Shown: one piece after another, positions 45,031 through 53,416 of the stretch
Position numbering within the stretch: the first letter of the stretch is position 1
Layout of the letters: each line of letters begins with the position of its first letter
Assembly (NCBI GenBank): GCA_019637335.1
Contig: JAHBVV010000015.1
Span: 89,549 to 153,548, forward strand
Source of the DNA: Candidatus Hydrogenedentota bacterium
GTDB taxonomy: Bacteria > Hydrogenedentota > Hydrogenedentia > Hydrogenedentales > JAEUWI01
DNA length: 64,000 bases
Direction: 5' to 3'
The notes under the pieces: generated by a model
What the model was told of the DNA's origin: nothing
The model's input: only the letters and a program-made list of their open reading frames with translations
Databases searched by the model: none
Translations under genes and position numbers: made by a program

Positions 45031-45059
45031 TTGCATCCCGCCCGCGACCCTGCTAATAT
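45031..45059 (+). promoter_or_regulatory. Probable promoter of the pyr operon
   Basis: TTGCAT at 45031-45036, a 17-nt spacer, and TAATAT at 45054-45059. The -35 is weak (3 of 6), the -10 moderate (4 of 6). A start near 45066 would give a leader of about 105 nt before pyrR, enough to hold the leader ORF and terminator. Confidence 0.45.
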
Positions 45060-45111
45060 TTCCCCGGTGTACGCATATGGCTGCATCTGACGCAATAGGG
45101 TAGCCTGGCCA

Positions 45112-45174
45112 ATGAACGAATCCGCCTTCTCGCCCCCCCGGGAAGGGCTTTTTTTTATCTGGACGCGGTTATGA
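45112..45174 (+). CDS. Putative leader peptide of the pyr operon
   Basis: A 20-codon frame, MNESAFSPPREGLFFIWTRL, which runs across the terminator hairpin and its T run. The stop TGA at 45172-45174 overlaps the pyrR ATG at 45171 (ATGA), so translation of the two is coupled. No strong ribosome site precedes it; AGGG lies about 12 nt upstream. In E. coli pyrBI a leader peptide is likewise translated through a terminator. When UTP is low, RNA polymerase pauses and the closely following ribosome prevents hairpin formation. The LFF codons are encoded by the T run itself. Confidence 0.55.
   Translation: MNESAFSPPREGLFFIWTRL
45125..45156 (+). terminator. Intrinsic terminator (attenuator) just upstream of pyrR
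   Basis: Stem CCTTCTC (45125-45131) with GGGAAGG (45140-45146), one T-G wobble, an 8-nt loop, then C and T8 (45149-45156). It ends 14 bp before the pyrR start. No rightward gene ends nearby (the previous one stops at 43470), so it can only regulate the pyr operon. Whether PyrR binding or ribosome coupling controls it is not settled by sequence. Confidence 0.75.
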
Positions 45175-45755
45175 GCGAAACAATGCCCCCGGAACAAGAA
45201 GCCACGGTTGTCATGGGTGAATCCGCCATGGCGGAGAATCTCTTGCGCATGGCGCACGAAATCGCCAACGACAATCCGGAACTGGAGGATCTCGCGCTGC
45301 TGGGCATCCTGCGGCGGGGGCGTCCGCTTGCCGACCGCCTGGCCGCGATAATCGGGAAGCTCACGGGGATCACGCCGCCCGTGGGATCGCTGGCGACCAC
45401 CCTGTACCGCGACGACTTTCGCGGGGGGCTGGGGTCGCCGAAGGACAAGGGCAGCACGCACTTTGATTTCAACGTGGACGGGCGGACGATCCTGCTCGTG
45501 GACGACGTGCTGGCGGCGGGGCGGACGATCCGGGCGGCGATGGACGAGGTGATGGACTATGGTCGGCCGCGGCGTATCCAGCTGGCGTGCCTGGTGGATC
45601 GTGGCGGGCGCGAGCTGCCGATCCAGGCGGATTATCTGGGGTATTCCATGGCGACGGATCCGGGCGAGTGGGTTACGGCGCGCCTGGTGGAAATCGATGG
45701 CGAAGACCTGGTTCTGGTGACCCGGCGCGACGCCGGGGAAGAAGGAGCACGCTAG
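45171..45755 (+). CDS. pyrR: PyrR bifunctional pyrimidine regulator/uracil phosphoribosyltransferase
   Basis: 194 residues. The PRPP-binding loop is 'TILLVDDVLAAGRTIRAAMDE' in part: 'ILLVDDVLAAGRTIRAA'. 'LEDLALLGILRRGRPLADRLAA' is the N-terminal PRTase block, and 'THFDFNVDGRTI' and 'PIQADYLGYSMATDPGEWV' fit the PyrR subfamily. PyrR binds pyr mRNA when uridine nucleotides are high and in many bacteria promotes attenuation; it also has weak uracil phosphoribosyltransferase activity. It is first in a pyrR-pyrB-pyrC order, with pyrB starting on the base after its stop. The terminator 14 bp upstream is consistent with autoregulation, although no PyrR-binding loop consensus was recognised. Confidence 0.92.
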   Translation: MSETMPPEQEATVVMGESAMAENLLRMAHEIANDNPELEDLALLGILRRGRPLADRLAAIIGKLTGITPPVGSLATTLYRDDFRGGLGSPKDKGSTHFDFNVDGRTILLVDDVLAAGRTIRAAMDEVMDYGRPRRIQLACLVDRGGRELPIQADYLGYSMATDPGEWVTARLVEIDGEDLVLVTRRDAGEEGAR

Positions 45756-46742
45756 GTGGCGCCCGAATCGCGTGAGAAGACGTGGAGCCGGAAAGACCTC
45801 ATCGGCATTGAAGGCCTGGAGCGGTGGGAAATTGAACTGATTCTGGATACGGCGCCGCAGTTTGTGGCGGTGTCGAAGCGCGAGAGCGGGATTAAGAAGG
45901 TGCCGCTGTTGCAGGGGCGGCTCGTGGTGAACTGGTTTTACGAGCCGAGCACCCGCACGCGGACGTCGTTTGAGCTGGCGGCGAAGCGGCTCACGGCCGA
46001 CACGCTTTCGATTGCCGCGAGTTCGTCTTCTTCGGTGAAGGGGGAGACGCTGCACGACACGCTGGCGAATATCGAGGCGATGCACTCGGATGTGATTGTG
46101 TTGCGGCACAGCGCGGCGGGGGCGCCGCATATCCTGGCGGCGCGCCACGATTCGCACATCATCAACGCGGGCGACGGGCGCCACGAGCACCCGACGCAGG
46201 CGCTGCTGGATGCGTTCACGATCCGGGAGCACATCCGGAAGTTGCGGCGGGACCCGGAGGCGGGGCTGGACGGGGTGCGGGTGGCGATTATCGGCGATAT
46301 CGAGCACAGCCGCGTGGCGCGGAGCAACATCATGTGCCTGAACCAGCTTGGCGCGCAGGTGGTGTTGTGCGGTCCGGCCACGCTGATGCCGGCGGCGATC
46401 GAGCGGATGGGGGTGGAGGTGACGCACAACCTGCGCGAGGCCATCGACGGCGCGGATGTGATCTATTCACTCCGCATCCAGCTGGAGCGCCAGCAGGACG
46501 GGCTGTTCCCGAGTTTGCGCGAGTATATTCGGCTTTTCCGGATCGATACGGCGGCGCTGGCGCATGCGAAGCCGGACGCGCTGGTTATGCACCCCGGGCC
46601 GATTAACCGGGACATCGAGTTGTCGACGTCGGTGGCGGATGGTCCGCGCAGCGTAATCCTGGAACAGGTGAGCAACGGGGTGGCGATTCGCATGGCGGCG
46701 ATGCACCTGCTGGTGAACAGCGGCGGCCGGGACAGGCACTGA
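45756..46742 (+). CDS. pyrB: Aspartate carbamoyltransferase catalytic subunit
   Basis: 328 residues from a GTG at 45756, directly after the pyrR stop, with AAGGAG at a 10-nt distance. 'FYEPSTRTRTSFELAAKRL' is the carbamoyl-phosphate site. 'SSSSVKGETLHDTLANIEAM' holds the mobile 80s-loop Ser and Lys. 'HEHPTQALLDAFTI', 'IGDIEHSRVARSNI' and 'MHPGPINRDIELS' are further active-site blocks. It catalyses carbamoyl phosphate plus L-aspartate to N-carbamoyl-L-aspartate, the first committed step of pyrimidine synthesis. No pyrI-type regulatory subunit follows, so regulation probably rests on the leader and PyrR. Confidence 0.96.
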   Translation: MAPESREKTWSRKDLIGIEGLERWEIELILDTAPQFVAVSKRESGIKKVPLLQGRLVVNWFYEPSTRTRTSFELAAKRLTADTLSIAASSSSSVKGETLHDTLANIEAMHSDVIVLRHSAAGAPHILAARHDSHIINAGDGRHEHPTQALLDAFTIREHIRKLRRDPEAGLDGVRVAIIGDIEHSRVARSNIMCLNQLGAQVVLCGPATLMPAAIERMGVEVTHNLREAIDGADVIYSLRIQLERQQDGLFPSLREYIRLFRIDTAALAHAKPDALVMHPGPINRDIELSTSVADGPRSVILEQVSNGVAIRMAAMHLLVNSGGRDRH

Positions 46743-46841
46743 AGGGCGGATCGGCGGCGCGGGATGGGTTGCAGGGACTTGAGGCGCCCGATGGGCCATA
46801 GCGAGTAGCGTAACATTGCAGCACGAAAGAGCATTTCAGCC

Positions 46842-48116
46842 ATGAGCACAGTTATTAAGAACGGGCACGTGATTGACCCGGCGAGCGGCCTTTCCGAGCG
46901 CCTTGATATCCTCTTTGAGGGGGCGACGATTACCCGGATTGGCAAGGATCTTAAGGGCGACGCCACGATTGACGCGGCGGGCTGCGTGGTGTGTCCGGGC
47001 CTGGTGGACATCCACGTGCACTTCCGGGAGCCGGGCTTCGAGTCGAAGGAGACCATCGAAACGGGGAGCCGGGCGGCGGCGCGGGGCGGCTTTACGACAG
47101 TGGTGACGATGGCGAACACGAATCCGACGATTGACAACGCGGGCATGGTGGAATTTGTCAACCGCCGCGCGCGGGAGACGGCGTGCATCAAGATCCGTCC
47201 GGCGGCCTGCGCCACAAAGGGAATGCAGGGCCGGGAAATCACGGAGATGGCGGAGCTGAAGGATGTGGGCGCGGTGGCGGTGACGGACGACGGCAAGGAC
47301 ATTCCGGACAGCGGCGTGATGCGGCGCGTGCTGGAGTATGCGAAGATGGTTGGGCTGCCGTACATGGCGCATTGCGAGGATCACGATCTTTCGAAGGGCG
47401 GCGCGATGAACGAGGGCTATACGTCAACGACGCTCGGCATTCCAGGCATCCCGAAGGCCTGCGAGGAGATTGCGATTGCGCGGAATATCCGGCTTGCGTG
47501 GATGACGGGGGCGCACCTGCATATCCAGCACGTGACCACGGCGGAGGGCATCGACACGATCCGCCACTACAAGCGGAAGGGCGTTCGGCTGACCTGCGAG
47601 GCGGCGCCGCACCACTGGGCGCTGACGGACGATGCGGTGCGGACGTTCAACACGAACGCGAAGATGAACCCGCCGCTCCGCGAGCAGATGGATTGCGAGG
47701 GCATTATCGCGGGCATTAAGGACGGGACCGTGGACTGCATCGCGACGGACCACGCGCCCCACACGGCCACGGAGAAGGCGCAGGAGTTCGCGGACGCGCC
47801 CTTCGGCATCATCGGGCTGGAGACGTCGCTCGCGCGAACCATCACGGACCTGGTGGGGCCGGGCCACATCAGCCTGGAGCGCGCCATCGAGCTTATGACC
47901 GTGGCGGGGTCGCGGATCTGCGATCTGGGCGCGGGCGAACTGAAGGAAGGCGGCGCCGCGGACATTTGCATTTTCGATCCGGAGGCCGAGTGGCTGGTCA
48001 CCGAGCGCGAATTCGGTTCCCGGAGCAAAAACTCGCCGTTTGTCGGGGAGACGCTGAAGGGGCTCGTGAAATACACGATCTGCGACGGGAAGATCGTGTA
48101 CCGGCGGGAAGCGTAG
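46842..48116 (+). CDS. pyrC: Dihydroorotase
   Basis: 424 residues. 'CPGLVDIHVHFREPGFESKETI' supplies the HxH zinc ligands and the substrate Arg. 'GGFTTVVTMANTNPTIDNAGM' contains the Asn that contacts dihydroorotate. 'MAHCEDHDLSKGGAMNEG', 'LHIQHVTTAEGI' and 'IATDHAPHTATEKAQEF' carry further metal ligands and the catalytic Asp. Length and motifs fit type I dihydroorotases, which partner with PyrB in several bacteria. It closes N-carbamoyl-aspartate to dihydroorotate. A 99-bp gap separates it from pyrB, with only a weak ribosome site before the ATG. Confidence 0.96.
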   Translation: MSTVIKNGHVIDPASGLSERLDILFEGATITRIGKDLKGDATIDAAGCVVCPGLVDIHVHFREPGFESKETIETGSRAAARGGFTTVVTMANTNPTIDNAGMVEFVNRRARETACIKIRPAACATKGMQGREITEMAELKDVGAVAVTDDGKDIPDSGVMRRVLEYAKMVGLPYMAHCEDHDLSKGGAMNEGYTSTTLGIPGIPKACEEIAIARNIRLAWMTGAHLHIQHVTTAEGIDTIRHYKRKGVRLTCEAAPHHWALTDDAVRTFNTNAKMNPPLREQMDCEGIIAGIKDGTVDCIATDHAPHTATEKAQEFADAPFGIIGLETSLARTITDLVGPGHISLERAIELMTVAGSRICDLGAGELKEGGAADICIFDPEAEWLVTEREFGSRSKNSPFVGETLKGLVKYTICDGKIVYRREA

Positions 48117-48127
48117 ACTCCAGCCAG

Positions 48128-50188
48128 CTACCGCACCCGGAAGAGCACCGCATCCCCCACCGCCGCGACCTCCTCCAGCCATTCGCAGGCGCGCAGTTGG
48201 GCGACCGTGCCTGGATCGACCGGGTCCGTATCCGGGCAGAAGACGTAGCGCACGCACCACTCCGCCGCCTTTTCCCGCCGCCAGGCATCGGCGGTTTCCG
48301 GGCGGTAGAAATCCGCGACATCCGCCCGGATGCCCGTGACTACCCGCCGCGAGTAATCCAGCGTACCGATGCCATAAACGGTCGGGTTTCCACGCATCAC
48401 CGCAAGGTCGCCCATGAGCGGGGCGCCCGTAGCCGGCGCCAGGACGACGCCTTCGCCGAGATGTACGAGGGCGTCCGCGTCCGCCTGGTTCATGTAGGGG
48501 TTTCGGGTCCAGGAGTAGTGGCGCTGGAGGGTGTGATAGCCCAGTGGGCCATGGCTGACCAGCCAGGTGACGAGGATGGAGAGGATGCCGCAGCAGAGGA
48601 TGGCGAGTTGCATGCCGCGAAAGAAGCGCGGGCGGCGGGAAATGCCGCGTTCAATCGCCGCCGCGCCAAGGATCGCGAGGGGCACGCCGAGGACGATCAC
48701 GAAACGGTCGGGGGTGAAGCGGAGAAACGAGCCCTGGCCCCAGGCGGAGAAGGACAGGCCGAAAAAGGCGAGGAGCCAGAGAGCGGCCCACGGCGGAACC
48801 TCTGGCGTGGCGTCGCCCCGCGCTCGATACCCGCCTTCGCACGCATGGTGCGGCGGCGCGTGGGGTTCCCGCGCCGTGAACGGCAGCCCTCCCGGCGGGA
48901 ATGGGAATCGCTGGGACGGTGTCCCGATCCACCAGGCCGCCGCCAGGCCGATCGGTACGCCGAAAAGCAGGGCATAGTCGGACATAAGCACCGCCACCTG
49001 GAACTCGCCGGTGATGAGGAAATTGCCGTAATACGCCTGATAGCCCGCGTAGAGCAGCGCGAAGGCGGCGATGTAGGCGAACGCCGTCCAGCCCGCGTAC
49101 CGGAGCCATCCGGGGGCCTGTTGAATCCCGCGGACCAGGGTGGTCGGGAGGATCATCCAGTAGAAGAAGGTTGCGCTGATGAAGGGCGAGAACCAGAGGG
49201 CGGTACGCTGGCTCCGCGCCACGCTCTCGACGAGCTGGGGGTTCCGGGAGACCATCCACAGCGCGGCCCCGCCGCCGATCATGACGCCTATGAAGGAGAC
49301 GGCGATCCAGAGGCCGGACTGGCGGAAAGTCCAGTAACTCGCGGCGGGCCGGGCCGGTGGAGCGTCTGCGATCCCCGCCACGGACGCGCCCCCCGCGGCA
49401 CAGCCAAGATGCAGGAAACCGGCGGCCCACAGCATGGGGCCCACCCGGAAATTTGCGAACGCGGTTGCCGCGAAAAGCGCCGAAGCGATAGCGAGATCGG
49501 CGCGGCGCCCGTATAGTATGCCGCGAGCAAGCGCGGCAAGGGCGAAAAATCCGAAGCCGAAAGCCAGCGTGTAGTACATTCGCGCGGCCATGAGCCAGGG
49601 CTGGAAACGCGGGCCATCGTTAAGCTCGTAGATGAAGTAACGCAGAAAATAGCGCCCGAACTCCGGGTGATCGTGGACGCCGAACGGCCACGTCAGCACG
49701 TACAGCAGCCCGCCGAGGCCGCCGCCCAGGCCAAAGAGCAGGAAGGCGCGGTTTGCGAGGCGCGGCACGGCGATGGCGAGAAAGCAATAGACCGCGTAAA
49801 GGTAGAACATGGCGCAGAGGCCGTTGGCGATTCCCGCCATGTGGAACGGCGGAATATGCAGCCGCGACCCGATTGCGCCGACGAGGCCGAACAGATGGTG
49901 GTGGGGGATGGCGTAGATCGCCGGATCGCCATCCGCGCCGGCATCGCCGCAAAGGGAGTAGGGCGAGTACCACGGCGGGCGGGCATAACGCATGCCCGTA
50001 AGGTAGTTGAAGGTATCCACGGTGTGGCCGCCCGTGAAAACCGCGCCAGCCGGCGGAAAATTGGCCACGAGCAGGTGCGACAATGGGTCAATCAGCCCGG
50101 CGCACAGGATTATCGCCAGGGCGAGGCGCGGCGGGCGCACAAAGAGCCGTCTCGGCCCCGGGTTCGCCTCGCTGTCGGCCGGCGCCAT
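48128..50188 (-). CDS. Large multi-pass membrane protein, possibly a GT-C-like glycosyltransferase
   Basis: 686 residues with about 11-13 hydrophobic segments, e.g. 'AMFYLYAVYCFLAIAVP', 'FLLFGLGGGLGGLLYVLTW', 'GLWIAVSFIGVMIGGGAAL' and 'AALWLLAFFGLSFSAWG'. The first large loop 'FTGGHTVDTFNYLTGMRYARPPW' has an acidic residue early in the chain, and the C-terminal ~110 residues are soluble ('FCPDTDPVDPGTVAQLRACEWL'). This resembles YfhO- or PMT-like membrane glycosyltransferases, but no motif proves it. A Pro/Gly/Arg-rich segment of about 45 residues ('AREPHAPPHHACEGGYRARG') interrupts the membrane region and may be an inserted repeat. It starts 10 bp after the esterase gene stop, so they are probably co-transcribed. 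Confidence 0.6.
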   Translation of the reverse strand: MAPADSEANPGPRRLFVRPPRLALAIILCAGLIDPLSHLLVANFPPAGAVFTGGHTVDTFNYLTGMRYARPPWYSPYSLCGDAGADGDPAIYAIPHHHLFGLVGAIGSRLHIPPFHMAGIANGLCAMFYLYAVYCFLAIAVPRLANRAFLLFGLGGGLGGLLYVLTWPFGVHDHPEFGRYFLRYFIYELNDGPRFQPWLMAARMYYTLAFGFGFFALAALARGILYGRRADLAIASALFAATAFANFRVGPMLWAAGFLHLGCAAGGASVAGIADAPPARPAASYWTFRQSGLWIAVSFIGVMIGGGAALWMVSRNPQLVESVARSQRTALWFSPFISATFFYWMILPTTLVRGIQQAPGWLRYAGWTAFAYIAAFALLYAGYQAYYGNFLITGEFQVAVLMSDYALLFGVPIGLAAAWWIGTPSQRFPFPPGGLPFTAREPHAPPHHACEGGYRARGDATPEVPPWAALWLLAFFGLSFSAWGQGSFLRFTPDRFVIVLGVPLAILGAAAIERGISRRPRFFRGMQLAILCCGILSILVTWLVSHGPLGYHTLQRHYSWTRNPYMNQADADALVHLGEGVVLAPATGAPLMGDLAVMRGNPTVYGIGTLDYSRRVVTGIRADVADFYRPETADAWRREKAAEWCVRYVFCPDTDPVDPGTVAQLRACEWLEEVAAVGDAVLFRVR

Positions 50189-50198
50189 ATCGCCGCCG

Positions 50199-51482
50199 CT
50201 ACCGGCTGAATTGAAGGTCGGCGAAGTCGAGAATGCCCTTCCAGTAGGCCTGGTTCAGGGTGTGCTTCTCGTCCAGCCGGAACTGCATCAGGTTGCCGGT
50301 TTTTTCGGGATCCAGCGGCGCGGGGCCGAGGACCATGTCGTTTCCGGCGATGCCCGGGGCGCCCAAAAACTTCCAGACGGGGTCCGCCGCGCGGATGTTT
50401 TTCAGGGCGCTTTCGTAGTTGGCCCACGCGTCCTGGAGGCCGGCGGTGTCCAGCAGCGCGCGCGGCGCGACGAGGGCCACGAGCAGGTGCTGGTCGACCG
50501 GCAGCCGGTTTTCCCGGTGATCGAACCAGGTGAAGGCGTCGCAGAACCAGTGGGGGAAGACGCGGTTGATGCGCTCGACGGTTTCCTGGTCGTTGTTTCG
50601 GCTGAGGGCCATGCCACCGGTTCCGGACTGGTGCGGCACGACGAGGGCGACACGTTCGTCCAGGGCGGCGGTGAGGAGGGCGGTCTTCCCGCGGCGGGAG
50701 TGGCCGGTCACGCAGACGCGGTTGGCGTCGATGTCCGGGTCGGTGACGAGGTAGTCGATACAGCGGCGCAGCCCCCACGACCAGGCGGCGATGGTGCCCC
50801 AGGCGTGGTCGGGAGCCGCGACATTCTTGAAGGCGGCGTGGACGCCGTCCTCGAAGTCGTGTTTGTCGGGGTCGACATCGCTTTCGTGGAAGGTGGCGAA
50901 GGCGTAGCCCCGATCCAGCAGGTATTCCACGCACCAGAAGTCCTGCTTTGATCCGCGGCCCTCCTCGACGGTCTCCGGGCATTTTTCGTGACACCAGGCG
51001 TCGGGGTTGTGATGGATGGCGGGATCCGGGAGGACTTCGTAGTTGCCGCACTTGTTGATTGCGAGGAAGACCGGCACGGGGCCCTGGGCGCTGGCGGGGA
51101 GAAAGAGGGCCAGGTTGATCCGGGGTGCGCCGGGGGGCAGGCCCTCGAAGGCGATCGTCACCTGTTTCAGCCGGCCCTTGCCGTCGAGGATCGTGGTTTC
51201 GGGGGCGGTTTCCTCGAAGAGGAGCTTCGGGGCGGGCGGCGCGTAGCCGTAGACGTAGTGCTGGAAAAGGGCCTTGAGCTCCGGGCGGCGTTTCTGGACC
51301 CAGTCTTCCGGGGTTTCCACTTTCGAGCCGTCGAGCATGATGAAGGGGTCGGGGAGATCCGCGCGTTCGGGGAGGGCGTCAAACGCGGGGAAGTCCGATG
51401 CGGCGGGGAAAGCGGTTAGCAGCAGCGCGCCCGCGCAGATGCGGCGGGTGACGCGGGAGGATACGAGATGGGATATGCGCAT
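50199..51482 (-). CDS. Secreted CE15-like (glucuronoyl esterase) alpha/beta hydrolase
   Basis: 427 residues. The N-terminus MRISHLVSSRVTRRICAGAL and the following LLLTAFPAAS look like a signal peptide. 'FDALPERADLPDPFIMLDGSKVETPEDWVQKRRPEL' is a typical start of CE15 enzymes. The nucleophile elbow is VTGHSRRGKTAL (CE15 consensus G-x-S-R-x-G-K). 'VVPHQSGTGGMALSRNNDQE' and a late His ('LPVDQHLLVALVAPRALLD') complete the expected layout. CE15 enzymes split ester bonds between lignin alcohols and glucuronic acid on xylan. Related esterases also occur, so the exact substrate is uncertain. It fits the plant-polysaccharide theme of the window. Confidence 0.82.
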   Translation of the reverse strand: MRISHLVSSRVTRRICAGALLLTAFPAASDFPAFDALPERADLPDPFIMLDGSKVETPEDWVQKRRPELKALFQHYVYGYAPPAPKLLFEETAPETTILDGKGRLKQVTIAFEGLPPGAPRINLALFLPASAQGPVPVFLAINKCGNYEVLPDPAIHHNPDAWCHEKCPETVEEGRGSKQDFWCVEYLLDRGYAFATFHESDVDPDKHDFEDGVHAAFKNVAAPDHAWGTIAAWSWGLRRCIDYLVTDPDIDANRVCVTGHSRRGKTALLTAALDERVALVVPHQSGTGGMALSRNNDQETVERINRVFPHWFCDAFTWFDHRENRLPVDQHLLVALVAPRALLDTAGLQDAWANYESALKNIRAADPVWKFLGAPGIAGNDMVLGPAPLDPEKTGNLMQFRLDEKHTLNQAYWKGILDFADLQFSR

Positions 51483-51886
51483 GGGGGATTCCTTTCATCG
51501 GTCGCGATCCGGGGTGCGGCGGCGCGTGGAAACGCGCGCGGATCGGGCGAAGGGGCATTGTGGCAAAGGATCGCGGGCGGATCAAGGCAGGTGCGTCAGG
51601 GCAATCGCATCTAAACTCGATCTCGGAATATGGGCGTAAGACTTGAATCGATTTGGAACCTTGAATCAACGAAAGTGAGCGATTTGGAGCGCCGGCATCT
51701 CTGCCGGCAAGGTCCGGGATTCGCCGCAGGCGAAATGCCCGTCCTCCAACACGCGCCCTTTCTAACATGGAAGGTGCTTCATAGGGCGCTCGGCTGAAAT
51801 TGGAAGTCTAAATGCGATCGCCCTGGCAGGTGCGTTGTGCGGGCGGGCCGGTGTACCATGGCGGATAACCTCAACGGCGCGGAGCG
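51483..51886. other. Divergent intergenic region with a dispersed palindrome
   Basis: 404 bp between the leftward esterase and the rightward membrane glycosyltransferase-like gene. No gene is supported. It contains the GCCGGCA/TGCCGGC palindrome at 51691-51708 and presumably both promoters, which I could not define. Confidence 0.5.
51691..51708. repeat. Short palindrome GCCGGCA-TCTC-TGCCGGC
   Basis: A perfect 7-bp stem with a 4-nt loop. It lacks a T run and is not at a gene end. Its build (stem, 4-nt loop, mirrored stem) is like that of the palindrome at 21903. Confidence 0.55.
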
Positions 51887-53398
51887 ATGTTTTCGGATTT
51901 GGACACGGCGAGATCCCATACACCGGCGGTGATAGTGATGACGGAAGCGCTGCGCCGCCCGGCGACGCGGCGCCAGTGGTGGGCGGGGTGCGTGGCGGTG
52001 GCGGTCTGCGCGGTGGTCATTTTTTCGTTCAACGTGCCGCGCACGGGCTTTCACGGGGACGAGGCGGGGTGGATACCGGCCTCGCTCCGGGCGGCGGAGG
52101 CGTTTCTGGCGGGCGACTTCCGGCCTTCGTCTTGGACGGGCGAGGGGCTGAGCACGTACGGGAACATGAATCCGCCGGCGGGCAAGCTGATGATCGGGGT
52201 TCCGCTGATTCTCTGGCAGCGGGCCTTCTATCCCGCGGAGTCGGGCGCGGCGGTGTACCACTGGAACCAGTCCATCGAGAACAACATCATCCATGGCCGC
52301 GTGCCGCCGCTGCCGCTGCTGTACGCGGCGCGGAGCATCTGCGCGTTCTACGGCGCGTTGAACTGCGTGCTGGTGTTTGTGATGGCGACCTGGGCGCTCC
52401 GGTTCGAGATTGGGCTGATTGCGGCGGCGCTGACGATGTTGAACGGGACCTTCCTGAACCTGGCAACGAACGCGATGACCGACATGCCCTACCTCCTGGC
52501 GCTGCTGTGCGCGGGGCTGGCCCTTATGGCGTTGCTGGAAGCGCGAAAACCGCGGCGCGTTCTGTCGCTGGCGTTGCTGTGCGGGGTGTGCGCGGCGATC
52601 GCGTACTCGATCAAGGTGGCGGGGCTGGTGCTGATCGGGGCGTTGTTCCTGGCGGCGATGGTTTTGCGCCCGCGCGCCACGGCGCCGGGGATGCGGTGGC
52701 GTGTTGCGGCCGTGGCGGTATTCGGCGCCGCCGCCGTACTGCTTCCGCTGCTGATGAATCCATTTTTCTGGCCGGACCCGGCGCGGTGGGACGGCGCCGC
52801 GCTGCGGGAGGAGATCCAGCGCGTCCGGACCCCCGGCGCGGGCGAGGAATTGCCGGGCTGGGGCGAAATCTGGGCGGAGCTGGCGGTGGCGGGGCACGCG
52901 CGTCCGCTGGTGAGCGCCCATTACCCGCAGATCGCGAATCTGCTCAAGCCCCTGGAGATGCCGCTGCTGTTTTTTCGCTGGAAGACGCTGATGCGGAACC
53001 AGGCGCGGACGATTGTGGGGGAGGACAAAGGGCCGCCGGGGATTCCTGAGATACTGAACCGGGTGGCGTGGAGCCTGGCGACATTTCCGGGCGCGGCGCT
53101 GTTCCTGTTGGCGGGTTTGGGGGCATTGGTGTTCCGCGCGGTTCACGGTTGGGCGCGGGAGCCCGGATCGGCGGCGATCTACCCGCTGCTGGCCTTTCTG
53201 GTGAACCTTTTGTTTCTCATGCTGTTTCTCGTCCTCCCCTGGCCGCGTTATTATCTTGCCGCCATCGTCGCATCGAATATACTGGTAGCGGTGGGCCTTT
53301 TTCTTGCGGGGGGACTGGTGCGCGGGAAGGCCCGCGCGGTGTATACGTTTTTTCGCGAAGCGCTGCTGGAACCGGCCGCGGCGCCGGGCGAACCGTGA
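51887..53398 (+). CDS. ArnT/PMT-like membrane glycosyltransferase
   Basis: 503 residues from the ATG at 51887; an ATG at 51938 (MTEALRRPATRRQWW) is an alternative nearer the first membrane segment. The first outer loop contains 'TGFHGDEAGWIPASLRAAEA', where the Asp-Glu pair matches the catalytic acidic motif of GT-C enzymes (PMT/ArnT, GT39/GT83). About ten membrane segments follow, e.g. 'ALNCVLVFVMATWALRF', 'ALLCGVCAAIAYSIKVAGLV' and 'LLAFLVNLLFLMLFLVLP'. Such enzymes transfer a sugar from a polyprenyl phosphate to protein or lipid A at the periplasmic face. Acceptor and donor are unknown. A GNAT gene follows 18 bp downstream. Confidence 0.75.
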   Translation: MFSDLDTARSHTPAVIVMTEALRRPATRRQWWAGCVAVAVCAVVIFSFNVPRTGFHGDEAGWIPASLRAAEAFLAGDFRPSSWTGEGLSTYGNMNPPAGKLMIGVPLILWQRAFYPAESGAAVYHWNQSIENNIIHGRVPPLPLLYAARSICAFYGALNCVLVFVMATWALRFEIGLIAAALTMLNGTFLNLATNAMTDMPYLLALLCAGLALMALLEARKPRRVLSLALLCGVCAAIAYSIKVAGLVLIGALFLAAMVLRPRATAPGMRWRVAAVAVFGAAAVLLPLLMNPFFWPDPARWDGAALREEIQRVRTPGAGEELPGWGEIWAELAVAGHARPLVSAHYPQIANLLKPLEMPLLFFRWKTLMRNQARTIVGEDKGPPGIPEILNRVAWSLATFPGAALFLLAGLGALVFRAVHGWAREPGSAAIYPLLAFLVNLLFLMLFLVLPWPRYYLAAIVASNILVAVGLFLAGGLVRGKARAVYTFFREALLEPAAAPGEP

Positions 53399-53416
53399 GA
53401 GGAGGTCCTTTGAGCC

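Noticed and set aside
45060..45170. Classical PyrR-binding RNA loop in the pyr leader
   Set aside because: I looked for the conserved loop sequence of Bacillus-type PyrR sites and did not see it, so the terminator is reported without claiming PyrR binding.
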